Shown in pieces: positions 17,567 to 27,117 of a DNA stretch of 64,000 nt. The notes under the pieces were generated by a model. That model had not been told where the DNA came from and did not search any database. It worked only from the letters and a program-made list of their open reading frames with translations. Origin of the DNA: Candidatus Zhuqueibacterota bacterium. Its GTDB lineage: Bacteria; Zhuqueibacterota; Zhuqueibacteria; Oceanimicrobiales; Oceanimicrobiaceae. The translations under genes and the position numbers were made by a program. The first letter of the stretch is position 1. Each line of letters begins with the position of its first letter. The DNA lies in contig JAJDAF010000013.1 of assembly GCA_029261995.1 (NCBI GenBank), positions 1 through 64,000 on the forward strand, in the 5' to 3' direction.

Positions 17567-18337
17567 TCAATGCGTCATTCCATAAATGACAAAATTTATC
17601 CCCAGCTTGTAAGCCTCGGCGGCAAACTCAGGAGGGTAGCGCGGATCATAGGTATGCTCCCAGGCGTCGCCCATGTCCATGTTGCGAATCACCAGAACCA
17701 TGAGCCGGCCGCTGTCGTCGAAAATTCCCATGCAGCGCTGGTTTATGCCGCCCTTTTCATGCGTGCGACCGTTCAGCACCGAACCGAGACCCGGTATCTG
17801 CATCAGCCGGTCGAAATCGTAAAAGCAATGAAAGATGGGATGGTCAAGCGGAATATCGACGACATGGCGTTCCGGGAAAACCAGACGCATTTGCTCGACA
17901 AAATTTTGCCACTCAAAGGGTCCGTGAAAGTCATCCACCATCAGGAAGCCACCGCGCTGCAGCCATTCCGCCAGACTGTCCGCCTCGGTTTGACTCAAGG
18001 CCATGTACCCGACCTCCACCATGTAGGCAAACGGGTAGCGATAGAATTCCGTATCGAGCAGCGACAGCGACACCGCCTGGTCCGCGACCGCAACCGAGGT
18101 CCAGTTTTGCAGCCCGCGCATGAAGTTTTCTTCCGCGGTTGGATAATCGACAGTCCAGCTTTCCCAGCGTGGTCCGAAATAGTTTCGGAGTCGAAAATTG
18201 ACGCCGCCGGAGGTGTACTCAACCCGCACAAATGTAAACTCGTCGCCATTGGCTCCTTGCGCACCGACTTCGTCCTGAAGACCGCCTAGCGCTAAGGCCA
18301 CTAAGATAGCCGGGGCGATAGATTTCATCCTTGTCAT
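17567..18337 (-). CDS. DUF4159 domain secreted protein (second copy)
   Basis: 256 aa with a signal peptide (about 1-26, ending VGAQG). The body matches DUF4159: an N-terminal FTFVRVEY strand, PTAEENF, and the hallmark LQRGGFLMVDDFHGPFEW (about 151-168), then DHPIFHCFYDF and a C-terminal GINFVIYGMTH. The fold is probably related to GATase/ThuA-like domains, but the reaction is unknown. It is clearly paralogous to the upstream gene at 18352-19089, from which it is separated by 14 bases; a tandem duplication inside the MoxR operon is the simplest reading. Confidence 0.88.
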   Translation of the reverse strand: MTRMKSIAPAILVALALGGLQDEVGAQGANGDEFTFVRVEYTSGGVNFRLRNYFGPRWESWTVDYPTAEENFMRGLQNWTSVAVADQAVSLSLLDTEFYRYPFAYMVEVGYMALSQTEADSLAEWLQRGGFLMVDDFHGPFEWQNFVEQMRLVFPERHVVDIPLDHPIFHCFYDFDRLMQIPGLGSVLNGRTHEKGGINQRCMGIFDDSGRLMVLVIRNMDMGDAWEHTYDPRYPPEFAAEAYKLGINFVIYGMTH

Positions 18338-18351
18338 GAAAATGCTACCTG

Positions 18352-19089
18352 CTAATGCGTGTAGGAGTAAATCAAATAATTTATCCCAAGCTTAAACGAC
18401 ATGGTCGAGAAATCGGGGGTGGAATGCGGCAGCTCCCAGCCGTCGCCAACATCGTTGTTGAAATTGATCAAGACCATCATCCGGTCGTTCTCGTCAAACA
18501 GCCCCCAATACTGCGGCGGTTCTCTGAGATAGGGTGTGCGCTCGTGAATGTTTCTCACGTCAAAGAAGCAGTGGAAAATTGGATGATCGTCTCGCAACTG
18601 TCGAAGTGTTGCGTCAGGCAGGACTTTGCGGATTTCATTGAACCAATTCTGCCATTCAAAAGGCCAGCGAAAATCATCCACCATCAAAAAGCCGCCGCGC
18701 AACAAATACTCTCTGAGGTTGGTTATTTCATCCTTCGACAAAACCAGATACCCTATCTCACAAGCATAGATAAATGGGTAATCGAAGATCTCATCGTCTG
18801 CAAATTCAAGAACTTTGTGATCTTCCGAAACCTTAATATTCGTAGCTGCCTGCAGCGCAACATAAAGATTCTCTTCAGCTTGCGGCCAGTCGTGCGCCCA
18901 CAGCGGCGCGTTTGTGGAGAAGCCGTAACCGTAGCGTAGATTGTTGTCTGTCCACCGGATTCTTATGAATGTAAAAGCGTCGGCGCGCATCTGAGAAACC
19001 GCGTGCGTGTTGCCGACGCAAAGTACAAACAGAACCGTCAGTACAACCAGTTTGGGCAAGTGAGTTCTCCTCGGATTCAACATCTTCAT
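18352..19089 (-). CDS. DUF4159 domain secreted protein (first copy)
   Basis: 245 aa; a signal peptide (about 1-31, ending HAVSQ). It has the same landmarks as the neighbouring paralogue: FTFIRIRW, PQAEENLY, LLRGGFLMVDDFRWPFEW, DHPIFHCFFDV and the ending GINYLIYSYTH. Its ATG overlaps the stop of the TPR gene by 4 bases (ATGA), so translation is coupled. The two copies have diverged strongly outside these blocks, which argues for distinct roles and against a recent duplication. Confidence 0.88.
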   Translation of the reverse strand: MKMLNPRRTHLPKLVVLTVLFVLCVGNTHAVSQMRADAFTFIRIRWTDNNLRYGYGFSTNAPLWAHDWPQAEENLYVALQAATNIKVSEDHKVLEFADDEIFDYPFIYACEIGYLVLSKDEITNLREYLLRGGFLMVDDFRWPFEWQNWFNEIRKVLPDATLRQLRDDHPIFHCFFDVRNIHERTPYLREPPQYWGLFDENDRMMVLINFNNDVGDGWELPHSTPDFSTMSFKLGINYLIYSYTH

Positions 19090-21704
19090 TCGATGCTCGC
19101 CAGCAGAATATCCTGCGCCCGCTCATAATTTGGCGCGATTTCCAAGGCTGACAGGGCCGATTGCTTGGCCCGAGTTTTTTCCCCGGCCCGCAGCAAGGCG
19201 TCGGCAAGGTCACAGTGTGCGCCAGCCATGTCCTGCGGCTCTGTCTCGAGGTTGGTTTGCAACTCCGCGATGGCCGAGTTCAAATCACCAAGCGCCAGGT
19301 GAGCCGTCGCCAGCTTCTCGTGAATTTCAGACTGAAACGGTGCGATGTAAATGGCCTTGCGCAAAGCAGAAATGGCATGAGCATACTGTTTGGTCTCCAG
19401 GCACAAATTCGCCAGTTGCATGAGCGTCTCGAGATCTTTGCCATTGCGTGCGGTCAGGTCGCGCAGCTCGGCGGTTGCCTTCAGCTTATCCCCTCGTTCC
19501 AGGTAGATGTCCGCGAGCGCAGAATAAGGATTGCTGCCACTCACGAAGCCCGGAAAAAGCGACCTGGCTTGCTCGAGATGGACGATGGCTTGCTCGATAT
19601 CTTCTTCCTTCTTAAGCGCGAGTCCCAGGCTGAAATGAGTAAAAGGGTTGTTCGGAGTCTCTTCAAGCTTTTCCTGCAGATTCGAAACCACGTCGTCATC
19701 TGGCGCCGTTTGCTCGTGTGGATTGTAGGAATAATCCACCTGCTCCAGCCGATACTTTTCTTTGATGTAATCGCGGAATGCCGCATCAAAGGCATCGACA
19801 TCGCTGTCGAAGACTGCCTCCACGACCTCTGGTGTTTTCAAACCAGACTTGAATTTCGGGAAGGTTTCCAGCACCTTTTCATGACCATATCGGGCGACGA
19901 TGAACTCAACCAGCAGCGATGCCTGAAAATAGGAAAGCGTAACCTGTCCCGGACTGGTTGGGCGATTGAAGCCGGAGTCCAGATCTTTCAGCGGCAGAAT
20001 GCGGTCATTCTGGAAGGCCACGATAAATGGCAAATCCATATTCATGCTCCAGTAGGGACGCGCGAGAGTGGTCTCGTAAACGGCAATTCCCTCTGCGAGC
20101 CAGCGCGGAATCCGGTTGGCGGTCCGGCGCAGGTGGGTGACGTGCACCAGTTCATGCCACAGGGTTTCTCCCCAGACGAAATCCCCTTGCGCCCGCGCCC
20201 GCGGTGAATCCATAGCGACGACATTGCCGAAGCAAATGCCGAGAAACGCCTGCGCCCCCGGAATCCCAAAGCAACGCACCGCAAAGTCATCATGCGATGG
20301 AAAAATCTCAAGCAGAATTTCCTGATCCGTCGCGATTTCGTATTTCTTGAGCAGCTCCGTGAAGCTCTCGTCCGCCAGGGCGGTAGCGTAGCGCCCGAGC
20401 ACGGGGTCATCTTTCTCGTGCAGACGAACCGTGAGATAATCCGTCTTGTGGCTCTTGTACTGCGGAAACTCGTCGAAAAGCGTCAGCAGATTGGCGACGT
20501 ACTTGTTGTACGGGTCCCGGGCAAACGCCTTTTCAAGCATTTGTTTCGCTTCCGTTTCCTGACCGAGACGGCTCAAGCTGGTGCCGAGTCCGGAGTAGGC
20601 CGCCCAATTCTCAGGGTTGAGGGTCACGGCTTTACGATAATAATCAACTGATTCGCTGAACAAGTAGCGTCTCGCAAGCTCCTCCGCCAAAACGTAATAC
20701 AACTCTCCATAATTTGGATTGATGGCCAGCAGCGCCTTCTGCTCTTGTACAAACTTGCTCTGATCCTCCATAAAATAGTAGGCAACCGCACGCAGCGCCC
20801 GGCTGCTCAGCGAGTTAGGGTTGACTTCTAATGGCTCCGCAAGTCTCTCAAGCGCCTGTTCGTAACGGCTGAGCGCGATATCGAGGCTGGCCAGGAAGTC
20901 ATGCGCCGCCACGAGATTGGGATTGATGGCCAGGGCTTGCTCTGCTGCCATCACCGCTTTGTCGTAGCTATCCTTTTTGAGCAATCTCGCCATCCCGAGG
21001 TGGACTTCCGCGGCGTTCGGGTTGATTTTCAGGGCGTCTTCGAAAATGCCGCGGGCGTGTGGCGTGTTGTACTTGGCGAGCATTAAATTGCCCCAGGCAA
21101 CAAATGGCTGCCACAGATTCTTGTCGGCTCTAGTGGCGTCACGGAAGAGGCTGTTGGCGTCCCGAACGCGGTCGAGATAAACGCAGGCTTCCGCGACCAT
21201 GGCGATTTCGGTGGGCGTCAAATTCTGTCGGGTGCGGTAGATGGAAACAAAAAAGCCCAGCGTGCGCCGCGCATCCGCCCTCTCGCCCAAACGGGACTGC
21301 AAGATACCGAGCCGGAGTCGCGGCTGCAGAGCATTAGGATCCGCGGAAATCGCCTTCTGGTATTTCTCCCTCGCGTCTTGATAGCGCCCGACGTGCTCGA
21401 GAACTTCTCCCAGTATCGTCAGGGCCATCGGGTCGGCTGGCTGAGTTTCCACGCCACGCAGACAAGCTTCTTCGGCTTTTTCATACTCGCCCTGCTCAAT
21501 GTAAACGCGGGCCAGGCCAAGATGGGCCTCAAGCTCCGTATTCTTACTGCCGGTGAGTTTCTGAAACGCGGAGATCGCGTCTTCATATTCACCATGCTGA
21601 AAACGAGCGTGCGCTGCTTGTAGCGGATCACCTTCAGCCGCCCTGAGGAAGAACAGCGGGGCACAGTAAAAACCGAGAAAAAGAAAAGGGAAAGCTCGTT
21701 TCAC
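19086..21704 (-). CDS. TPR-repeat protein with gluzincin (peptidase MA-like) domain
   Basis: 872 aa with a signal peptide (1-22). About a dozen TPR units occupy residues 27-400, then a metallopeptidase-like domain carrying HELVH (about 515-520) with a glutamate 16 residues on (RWLAEGIAVYE), then a second TPR block (about 670-872). The gluzincin zinc ligands appear complete. It is the first gene of the eight- or nine-gene minus-strand operon and overlaps the next gene by 4 bases. A periplasmic scaffold-protease role is inferred from domains only. Confidence 0.87.
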   Translation of the reverse strand: MKRAFPFLFLGFYCAPLFFLRAAEGDPLQAAHARFQHGEYEDAISAFQKLTGSKNTELEAHLGLARVYIEQGEYEKAEEACLRGVETQPADPMALTILGEVLEHVGRYQDAREKYQKAISADPNALQPRLRLGILQSRLGERADARRTLGFFVSIYRTRQNLTPTEIAMVAEACVYLDRVRDANSLFRDATRADKNLWQPFVAWGNLMLAKYNTPHARGIFEDALKINPNAAEVHLGMARLLKKDSYDKAVMAAEQALAINPNLVAAHDFLASLDIALSRYEQALERLAEPLEVNPNSLSSRALRAVAYYFMEDQSKFVQEQKALLAINPNYGELYYVLAEELARRYLFSESVDYYRKAVTLNPENWAAYSGLGTSLSRLGQETEAKQMLEKAFARDPYNKYVANLLTLFDEFPQYKSHKTDYLTVRLHEKDDPVLGRYATALADESFTELLKKYEIATDQEILLEIFPSHDDFAVRCFGIPGAQAFLGICFGNVVAMDSPRARAQGDFVWGETLWHELVHVTHLRRTANRIPRWLAEGIAVYETTLARPYWSMNMDLPFIVAFQNDRILPLKDLDSGFNRPTSPGQVTLSYFQASLLVEFIVARYGHEKVLETFPKFKSGLKTPEVVEAVFDSDVDAFDAAFRDYIKEKYRLEQVDYSYNPHEQTAPDDDVVSNLQEKLEETPNNPFTHFSLGLALKKEEDIEQAIVHLEQARSLFPGFVSGSNPYSALADIYLERGDKLKATAELRDLTARNGKDLETLMQLANLCLETKQYAHAISALRKAIYIAPFQSEIHEKLATAHLALGDLNSAIAELQTNLETEPQDMAGAHCDLADALLRAGEKTRAKQSALSALEIAPNYERAQDILLASIE

Positions 21705-22027
21705 TTTGTTTCTGCTCAGGTTTAGAATTATCTAGCAAAACATCGCCGTGATCACAAAAATTCCGTCGAAACAAGCGGGAAGGTGATGTGCAACTAAGTT
21801 ACGTTTTCGGACGGCCATTTGGAGAAATTTGTGACGAAGTATATAGGTCATACGGCGGGTGCAGGTTCTTGTTCCTGGCGAGATGTTAAAATTCCTGCAT
21901 CTCATCCCGGCACAGAGACGGAGACTTGCATCGCAATTCCTGCAACCAATTCCGCTCGGCAGTCGTCTTATATCCAAACCCGCAAACACGATTTTTTGAA
22001 TCACACCCCTTGCTCAGGAGCACTCTC
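21705..22027. promoter_or_regulatory. Divergent intergenic region
   Basis: The 323 bases between the TPR gene (minus) and the PDZ gene (plus) hold no convincing gene. They must contain the promoter of the long MoxR operon and of the PDZ gene. AGGAG at 22016-22020 is the ribosome site for the PDZ gene. I see no firm -35/-10 pair. Confidence 0.5.
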
Positions 22028-23047
22028 ATGAAAACGCAAGCATTGCAAACCGTGTCAGGCCGAAGCGGTGTTTCTTCGCTACTGCTGACTGGAGTTCTCG
22101 TGATATCGGTCATGCTGGTGAGCTGCGGGCGCCACTCGCCCCGGTCTTATGAACATCGCGGCCAAGGTTGGATCGGCGTTTACGTTCAGGACATCGATTC
22201 GGAAATGCGACGCTATCTGAAACTTGATTCGCGCCGTGGCGTGCTGGTCAACGACGTCGTGGAAAACGGTCCAGCAGAGCGGGCCGGCTTGCGGAAAGAA
22301 GACGTCATCGTGAAGTTTGACGGCAAATCGATTTCTGACACCGAAGATTTGACTCGAGCCGTGTCCAGGCTCAATCCAGGCGAAAAAACAAGAATGGCAA
22401 TCATCCGCGACGACCGCAAGCAAAAGCTCAAACTCAAAATTGCGGAACGTCCGGATCGCTACTCGTCGCGAAGCAAAACCCGGCATCCGGCCTTCTCACA
22501 TCGCTCAGGCCGGGCCTACCTCGGCATTCGCACGGCAGACCTGGATGACGACCTGGCAGACTACTTCGAAGTTGATAAAAACCAAGGGGTTCTTGTCGCC
22601 TCTGTTGCAGACGACGGGCCCGCTGACAAGGCCGGCATAAAATCCGGTGACATCATCCTCAAGCTTGAAAATGAACCTATCCGCAGTACAGAAGCACTGC
22701 TAAGCGCTCTGTCGAATATCCGCTCTGATCAGGAAGTTGAGATCGAGCTTCTACGCAAGGGCAAGAAGAAAAATCTCACAGTGGAGTTCTCGAGGAAATA
22801 CTCGTTTCATTTTGACCGTGGCGAGCTGCACGACTGGAAAGACAACATGAAAAGTTGGAAAAGGCAAATGAAAGACTGGCATCACGATTTCGAGTCTGAG
22901 TTTGATGCCAGGGACCATCGAATTCACATCGACATTCCGCTTGAGAAACTCGGCGATGAGCTTGAAGGCGAACTGCGTGACCTGCAAGATGAACTGCGGG
23001 ATCTCAGAATCGAAATCGACTTCGACGGCGTTGGCGATGTGATTTAG
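22028..23047 (+). CDS. Double-PDZ lipoprotein
   Basis: 339 aa from the ATG at 22028, chosen because AGGAG lies 7 bases upstream and a lipoprotein signal follows directly (lipobox LVSC, Cys33). Two PDZ domains (about 46-135 and 158-255) each show the core GVLV...V..(D/N)GPAxxAG(L/I)(K/R)xxD(V/I)I(V/L)K. There is no protease domain, unlike DegP/HtrA. The last 80 residues form a charged helical tail rich in Asp, Glu, Lys and Trp. It is probably a periplasmic adaptor that recognises protein C-termini. It lies upstream of the M1-barrel fusion gene with a 309-base gap. Confidence 0.87.
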   Translation: MKTQALQTVSGRSGVSSLLLTGVLVISVMLVSCGRHSPRSYEHRGQGWIGVYVQDIDSEMRRYLKLDSRRGVLVNDVVENGPAERAGLRKEDVIVKFDGKSISDTEDLTRAVSRLNPGEKTRMAIIRDDRKQKLKLKIAERPDRYSSRSKTRHPAFSHRSGRAYLGIRTADLDDDLADYFEVDKNQGVLVASVADDGPADKAGIKSGDIILKLENEPIRSTEALLSALSNIRSDQEVEIELLRKGKKKNLTVEFSRKYSFHFDRGELHDWKDNMKSWKRQMKDWHHDFESEFDARDHRIHIDIPLEKLGDELEGELRDLQDELRDLRIEIDFDGVGDVI

Positions 23048-23356
23048 CATCAAGATTGGTTATCCAGAACCCAAAGCGTGCTGTCGCGCAAGTGGTGACG
23101 AACACGCGGGCTGTCATGCTGGCTTGCGAAACCAGGACCCATCTCAAAGGACAGTTCGTCTCGTGGCGAGGATGAAAAAATTTCGCCGTTCGCAGCCTGC
23201 CATTTCTTGTTGATCCTGTCCGGGAATCTCCCTACCTTCATTCCGCGCAACCTGACGTCCGCGGTTGAAAGGCCGTGCTCGCGCGGCTGGTATGTTCTGT
23301 GTTCCATAACCAAAAACAAACCACTCATCGCTGCTCATTTTCACCATGGGGACTCC
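23048..23356. other. Intergenic region without a recognisable gene
   Basis: The 309 bases between the PDZ and M1-barrel genes contain only open frames with no recognisable protein features, on both strands. A promoter for the downstream gene is expected here, but no site is clear. Confidence 0.4.
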
Positions 23357-26300
23357 ATGTCCACTGCAAAGTTTGGGTGTCTTCTGCTGTGCCTCGTTGT
23401 CGCGAAGGCAGGATTCGGCGAGCCCGAGAAGCCATACTGGCAACAGAATGTTCACTACAAGATGGACCTCACACTACTCCCGATTGAACACGCCGTGGTC
23501 GGCGATGAAGCCATCACCTACACCAACAATTCTCCGGATTCGTTGACCACCTGGTACTTGCACCTCTACCCTAACGCTTTCAGGAACAACGCCTCCACGC
23601 GGGCACAAGAGGCACGGCGCTTCTTTCAAAAACTGGTGCCACACGCGGATGATGGAGGTTACATTCGCATCGAATCATTCCGACTGGCTCAGCCCGGGCT
23701 GGAAAACACAGAAACGACCGTTGTAAATGCCTACGAAATCAACGACACCGTTCTCAAGGTTCAACTCCCACGCCCGCTGCCACCAGGCGCAACGTTGACA
23801 GTCGAGCTGTCATTCTATTTGAAAGTCAGAAAACACAAGGGACGCGCAGGCTACCGTGGCTTTCAATATGATTTTGCCCAATGGTACCCGAAGGTCGCTG
23901 TGTACGACGAAAACGGCTGGCACCCTGAGCCCTTCCACGCGTTGGGCGAATTCTATGGTGAATTTGGCACGTTTGACGTCACAATCTCCACGCCGGCGGA
24001 GTACATCCTGGGCGCGACAGGAGAACTCGTAGACGGCGATCCAGGTTGGGACCTGGTGAAAGTCGATACGACGCTTTCAGAGACTGACTGGCAAACGCGA
24101 CTGACAGAAATCAAGGATTTGGTGCGGCAGCAAGGCAGCAGCGGTCAGATGCGGAGCGCGACCTTCCATGCGGAAAACGTCCACGACTTTTCCTGGGTTG
24201 CCAGTCCGGATTTTCTCCACGAAAGCGGCGATTGGCAGGGGACGCCCATCCATGTGCTCTATCGGTCACGGGCAAAGGCGCAGTGGAGCAAACGAGTTCT
24301 CAGACGTGCGGCTCGTGCGCTCGATTGGCTCTCCGAGAAATTCGGGCGCTACCCCTATCCGCAACTCACGATCACGCATGGCCTGCTTGGCGGTGGCATG
24401 GAATATCCCATGCTGGTCATGAATAGCTCCGAGAGCGAAAGCCTGATCCTGCATGAAGTCGGCCATATTTATTTTTACGGCATCCTCGGTAACAACGAGT
24501 GGCAAGAGGCGTGGCTGGACGAAGGCTTCACCACCTTCCAAACCAGATGGTATATGGAAAGCCGATATGGCAAATGGGGATTCAACCGCAAAGCGAAATT
24601 TCAGCACGGGACTTGGCTGCAACGCCACAGACCGAAAAAAACAAGTCGCGAATCCAGCCTGGACGGCCTTCTGAGGTATATGGACTCCGGATTCAACGAG
24701 CCCCTTGCGCGCGGCGCCAGCGACTACAAAGACGGCTTGAGTTACTACCAGAATGTCTACACCAAAGGTGCTTTTTTCTACGATATGCTCAAATACGTTG
24801 TTGGCGACTCGGCGTTCTCGAAAATCTGCCGCGAATACTTTGAACGCTGGAAGTTCAAACATGTCAACGAACAGCGATTTCGGGCAGTCTGTGAGGATGT
24901 TACCGGGCAAGACCTTGACTGGTTCTTCAAACAATGGCTACACGAAACCCCAAAGGTAGACTACGCGCTCGGCAACATCAATAAACGGAAAACCGAAGAT
25001 GGTTGGGCCACCGATGTTGAGGTTTTGAAACTGGAGAGCGGCACCATGCCGGTGGAAGTGCGCGTCACCACGGAGTCTGGTGAAACGCAGACGCAGCGCT
25101 GGCCGGGAGAGCTTCCGCATGGCAAACTCTCGTTTGTCACTCTCACAAAGCCAACCCAAGTCTCTTTGGATCCGCAGGATATTGTTTTGGACAGCAGGCC
25201 TGAAAACAATGGGCCGCTTCGTACAGAATTCTGCTTCGAATATCCCGGCATGTCTTATTCTCCGCGAAAAGCATACTTGCTCACCTGGCGGCCAAGCATG
25301 TGGTACAACGAGGTGGACAAACTCCGCCTGGGCGGCAGGCTTCGAGGCCGACGTGGCGTGGCTCGCAATGCCGAGCTTGGCATGTGGTTCGGGACTTCAT
25401 CCAAAGAACTGGACTTTCGCGCGCGCTACTCGAACCCGGTCACGGCTCTGGGCCAACGCACGCGCGGCGCTTTGCTGGCGCAAAAAATGGAAGGCCGCAT
25501 CGAGCTTGATGCCCACCTTGCTTTCGTGAACTCTGCATCTCTGACAGCAGCGCCACAACATCGATTCTGGGTTGGTGCTAACTACACAAAACTCCAGGCC
25601 GACGGGGGCAAATACACTCGTCGTGAATATGACCAGAAGGCGGACACGACCATTCAATCGTGGCAGGCGGGAGAAGTATACAAAACCTGGTTTCGCTACA
25701 ACGTCAACCCACGAGGCGTCAACTGGTTTAGCAACATAGTCCTGGGGCTAGACGTCGTGCAGGAGGACTGGGGCAGCGATTTCAATTTCACATCCCTATT
25801 CTCGGAGGTCAGATTCTGGCTGCCCAACGCAAGCAACGGATTGTTTCTACGCTTCTATGCCCAAAAGATTAGCGATTCAGGTAGCGCGCCCATACAAGAA
25901 CTCGTATTCCTCGACGGCGCCAACCCCCGCGACCGGTTCAAACGGTTTTATCTGCGCAGCCACGGTGGCGTGCCCGAGGAGTTTCACCTGCACATGCCCG
26001 GAGGCGGCAACCTGCGTGGCTACTACAACCAACCCATCTCCGGAGACCAGCTTCTGGCACTCAACCTGGAGGCGCGCCGCAAATTTCGATGGCCATTCTT
26101 GCGGCAGCCACTACGCAAGTACATCGGCAGGCTGTCAGCCGTTGCCTTTTTCGACCTGGCCGGCATGGAATTTCTGGATTCGCGCAAAGACGTCTTCGCC
26201 GATGCAGGCTTCGGCCTGCGCTTCGCCAGCCTGCTCCCGGATGAGTGGTACACAGTCTTCACGGGTGGCCGCAATCTGTTGCTGCGACTGGACTTTCCCA

Positions 26301-26377
26301 TCTGGGTAAGCAAACCGCTACCGGGAGAAAACCACTTCAGATTTCGGTGGGTTTTGGGGTTTGAGCAGGCCTTCTAG
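23357..26377 (+). CDS. M1-like metallopeptidase fused to predicted outer-membrane beta-barrel
   Basis: 1006 aa from the ATG at 23357, where a signal peptide (about 1-21, ending AGFG) begins; an upstream in-frame ATG at 23207 would bury it. Residues 30-550 are an M1-type gluzincin with HEVGH at 366-370 and Glu389 (HExxH-x18-E) and a GGMEYP in place of the aminopeptidase GAMEN. From about residue 620 the sequence switches to alternating amphipathic strands rich in Arg, Tyr and Trp (DFRARYSN, FNFTSLFSEVRFWLP, FFDLAGMEF, DAGFGLRF) and ends in Phe, the signature of an Omp85-like beta-barrel. The enzyme would be tethered to its own outer-membrane anchor. The barrel call is by pattern only. Confidence 0.82.
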   Translation: MSTAKFGCLLLCLVVAKAGFGEPEKPYWQQNVHYKMDLTLLPIEHAVVGDEAITYTNNSPDSLTTWYLHLYPNAFRNNASTRAQEARRFFQKLVPHADDGGYIRIESFRLAQPGLENTETTVVNAYEINDTVLKVQLPRPLPPGATLTVELSFYLKVRKHKGRAGYRGFQYDFAQWYPKVAVYDENGWHPEPFHALGEFYGEFGTFDVTISTPAEYILGATGELVDGDPGWDLVKVDTTLSETDWQTRLTEIKDLVRQQGSSGQMRSATFHAENVHDFSWVASPDFLHESGDWQGTPIHVLYRSRAKAQWSKRVLRRAARALDWLSEKFGRYPYPQLTITHGLLGGGMEYPMLVMNSSESESLILHEVGHIYFYGILGNNEWQEAWLDEGFTTFQTRWYMESRYGKWGFNRKAKFQHGTWLQRHRPKKTSRESSLDGLLRYMDSGFNEPLARGASDYKDGLSYYQNVYTKGAFFYDMLKYVVGDSAFSKICREYFERWKFKHVNEQRFRAVCEDVTGQDLDWFFKQWLHETPKVDYALGNINKRKTEDGWATDVEVLKLESGTMPVEVRVTTESGETQTQRWPGELPHGKLSFVTLTKPTQVSLDPQDIVLDSRPENNGPLRTEFCFEYPGMSYSPRKAYLLTWRPSMWYNEVDKLRLGGRLRGRRGVARNAELGMWFGTSSKELDFRARYSNPVTALGQRTRGALLAQKMEGRIELDAHLAFVNSASLTAAPQHRFWVGANYTKLQADGGKYTRREYDQKADTTIQSWQAGEVYKTWFRYNVNPRGVNWFSNIVLGLDVVQEDWGSDFNFTSLFSEVRFWLPNASNGLFLRFYAQKISDSGSAPIQELVFLDGANPRDRFKRFYLRSHGGVPEEFHLHMPGGGNLRGYYNQPISGDQLLALNLEARRKFRWPFLRQPLRKYIGRLSAVAFFDLAGMEFLDSRKDVFADAGFGLRFASLLPDEWYTVFTGGRNLLLRLDFPIWVSKPLPGENHFRFRWVLGFEQAF

Positions 26378-26505
26378 AGTGCTGCAGTGGCAGGATGATT
26401 GACGGCTGTGCACAGTGCGTGTGGTAGGATGAGCAATCATGCCGTCCCCTATGGGTGGCCCCAAAGGAGACAAACATGATGAAAATTTATTTGCGGAAGA
26501 ACTCC

Positions 26506-26781
26506 TTAATAACGCGGGCGTTTTGAGGAACGTTTGCTGCGCCGCGCCTCGGCCTGATTGACCTTGATGTTGCGGCCCTTGAGTTCAGTGCCGTTCAGCG
26601 CTTTAATCGCCTTATCTGCCTCAGAATTGTTCGGCATATCGATAAAACCAAATCCTTTAGATTGGCGCGTAAACCGGTCGGTAACAATATTTATGCTTTC
26701 AATCTGTCCATATTCAGAGAAAAGCTCTTGCAGGTCATCTTCAGTTACAGTAAAAGCAAGATTACCAATGTACATATTCAT
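26506..26781 (-). CDS. RRM-type RNA-binding protein
   Basis: 91 aa: one RNA-recognition motif with RNP2 MYIGNL at the start and RNP1 KGFGFIDM in the middle, followed by a basic tail (ARRSKRSSKRPRY). It resembles the small glycine-poor RRM proteins of cyanobacteria and FCB bacteria, several of which are cold-induced. I start at 26781 (GGAG 10 bases upstream); a second ATG two codons on is possible. It probably binds single-stranded mRNA. The gene is isolated, convergent with the M1-barrel gene. Confidence 0.92.
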   Translation of the reverse strand: MNMYIGNLAFTVTEDDLQELFSEYGQIESINIVTDRFTRQSKGFGFIDMPNNSEADKAIKALNGTELKGRNIKVNQAEARRSKRSSKRPRY

Positions 26782-27117
26782 ATAGTCAGTACTCCATTCT
26801 GTAGAGCGGTTTTCAAGGGCCACTATCCAATAACCAACCACCCGAAATCAATTGATAGCGATCAGCCACACGTTGGCTGGACTGTAAGTTACGGTCGTTT
26901 TTACTACAATCAACATAACACGCGCGTTTATCAAAAGCAAGTGGAATCTCAATTGCAGCGTGTGGTGTTGACGTCAGCCCGCCTCACTTTTCAGGTGGCC
27001 GGCTCTACCTGCGCAGCTTAAACGAGATCGCCAGCGTCGTCATCCAGTGACTTGACATCCTCCGGTCTGCAGGGATTCAGGCAGGACATTCGCGCCGGTG
27101 AGCTGGCCCACCGATGT
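26782..27117. promoter_or_regulatory. Upstream region of the RRM gene
   Basis: 336 bases without a gene. On the minus strand TTGCTT (26935-26940) and TATGTT (26912-26917) are 17 bases apart, a possible sigma-70-like promoter for the RRM gene. It would give a leader of about 125 bases, in keeping with regulated RNA-binding protein genes. This is pattern-based and weak. Confidence 0.3.

Noticed and set aside
19161-20207. 348-codon plus-strand frame
   Set aside because: Antisense to the TPR-gluzincin gene with its HELVH motif.
26476-26526. 17-codon plus-strand reading frame with GGAGA upstream
   Set aside because: Too short, and runs into the opposing RRM gene end; a leader peptide is possible but unsupported.
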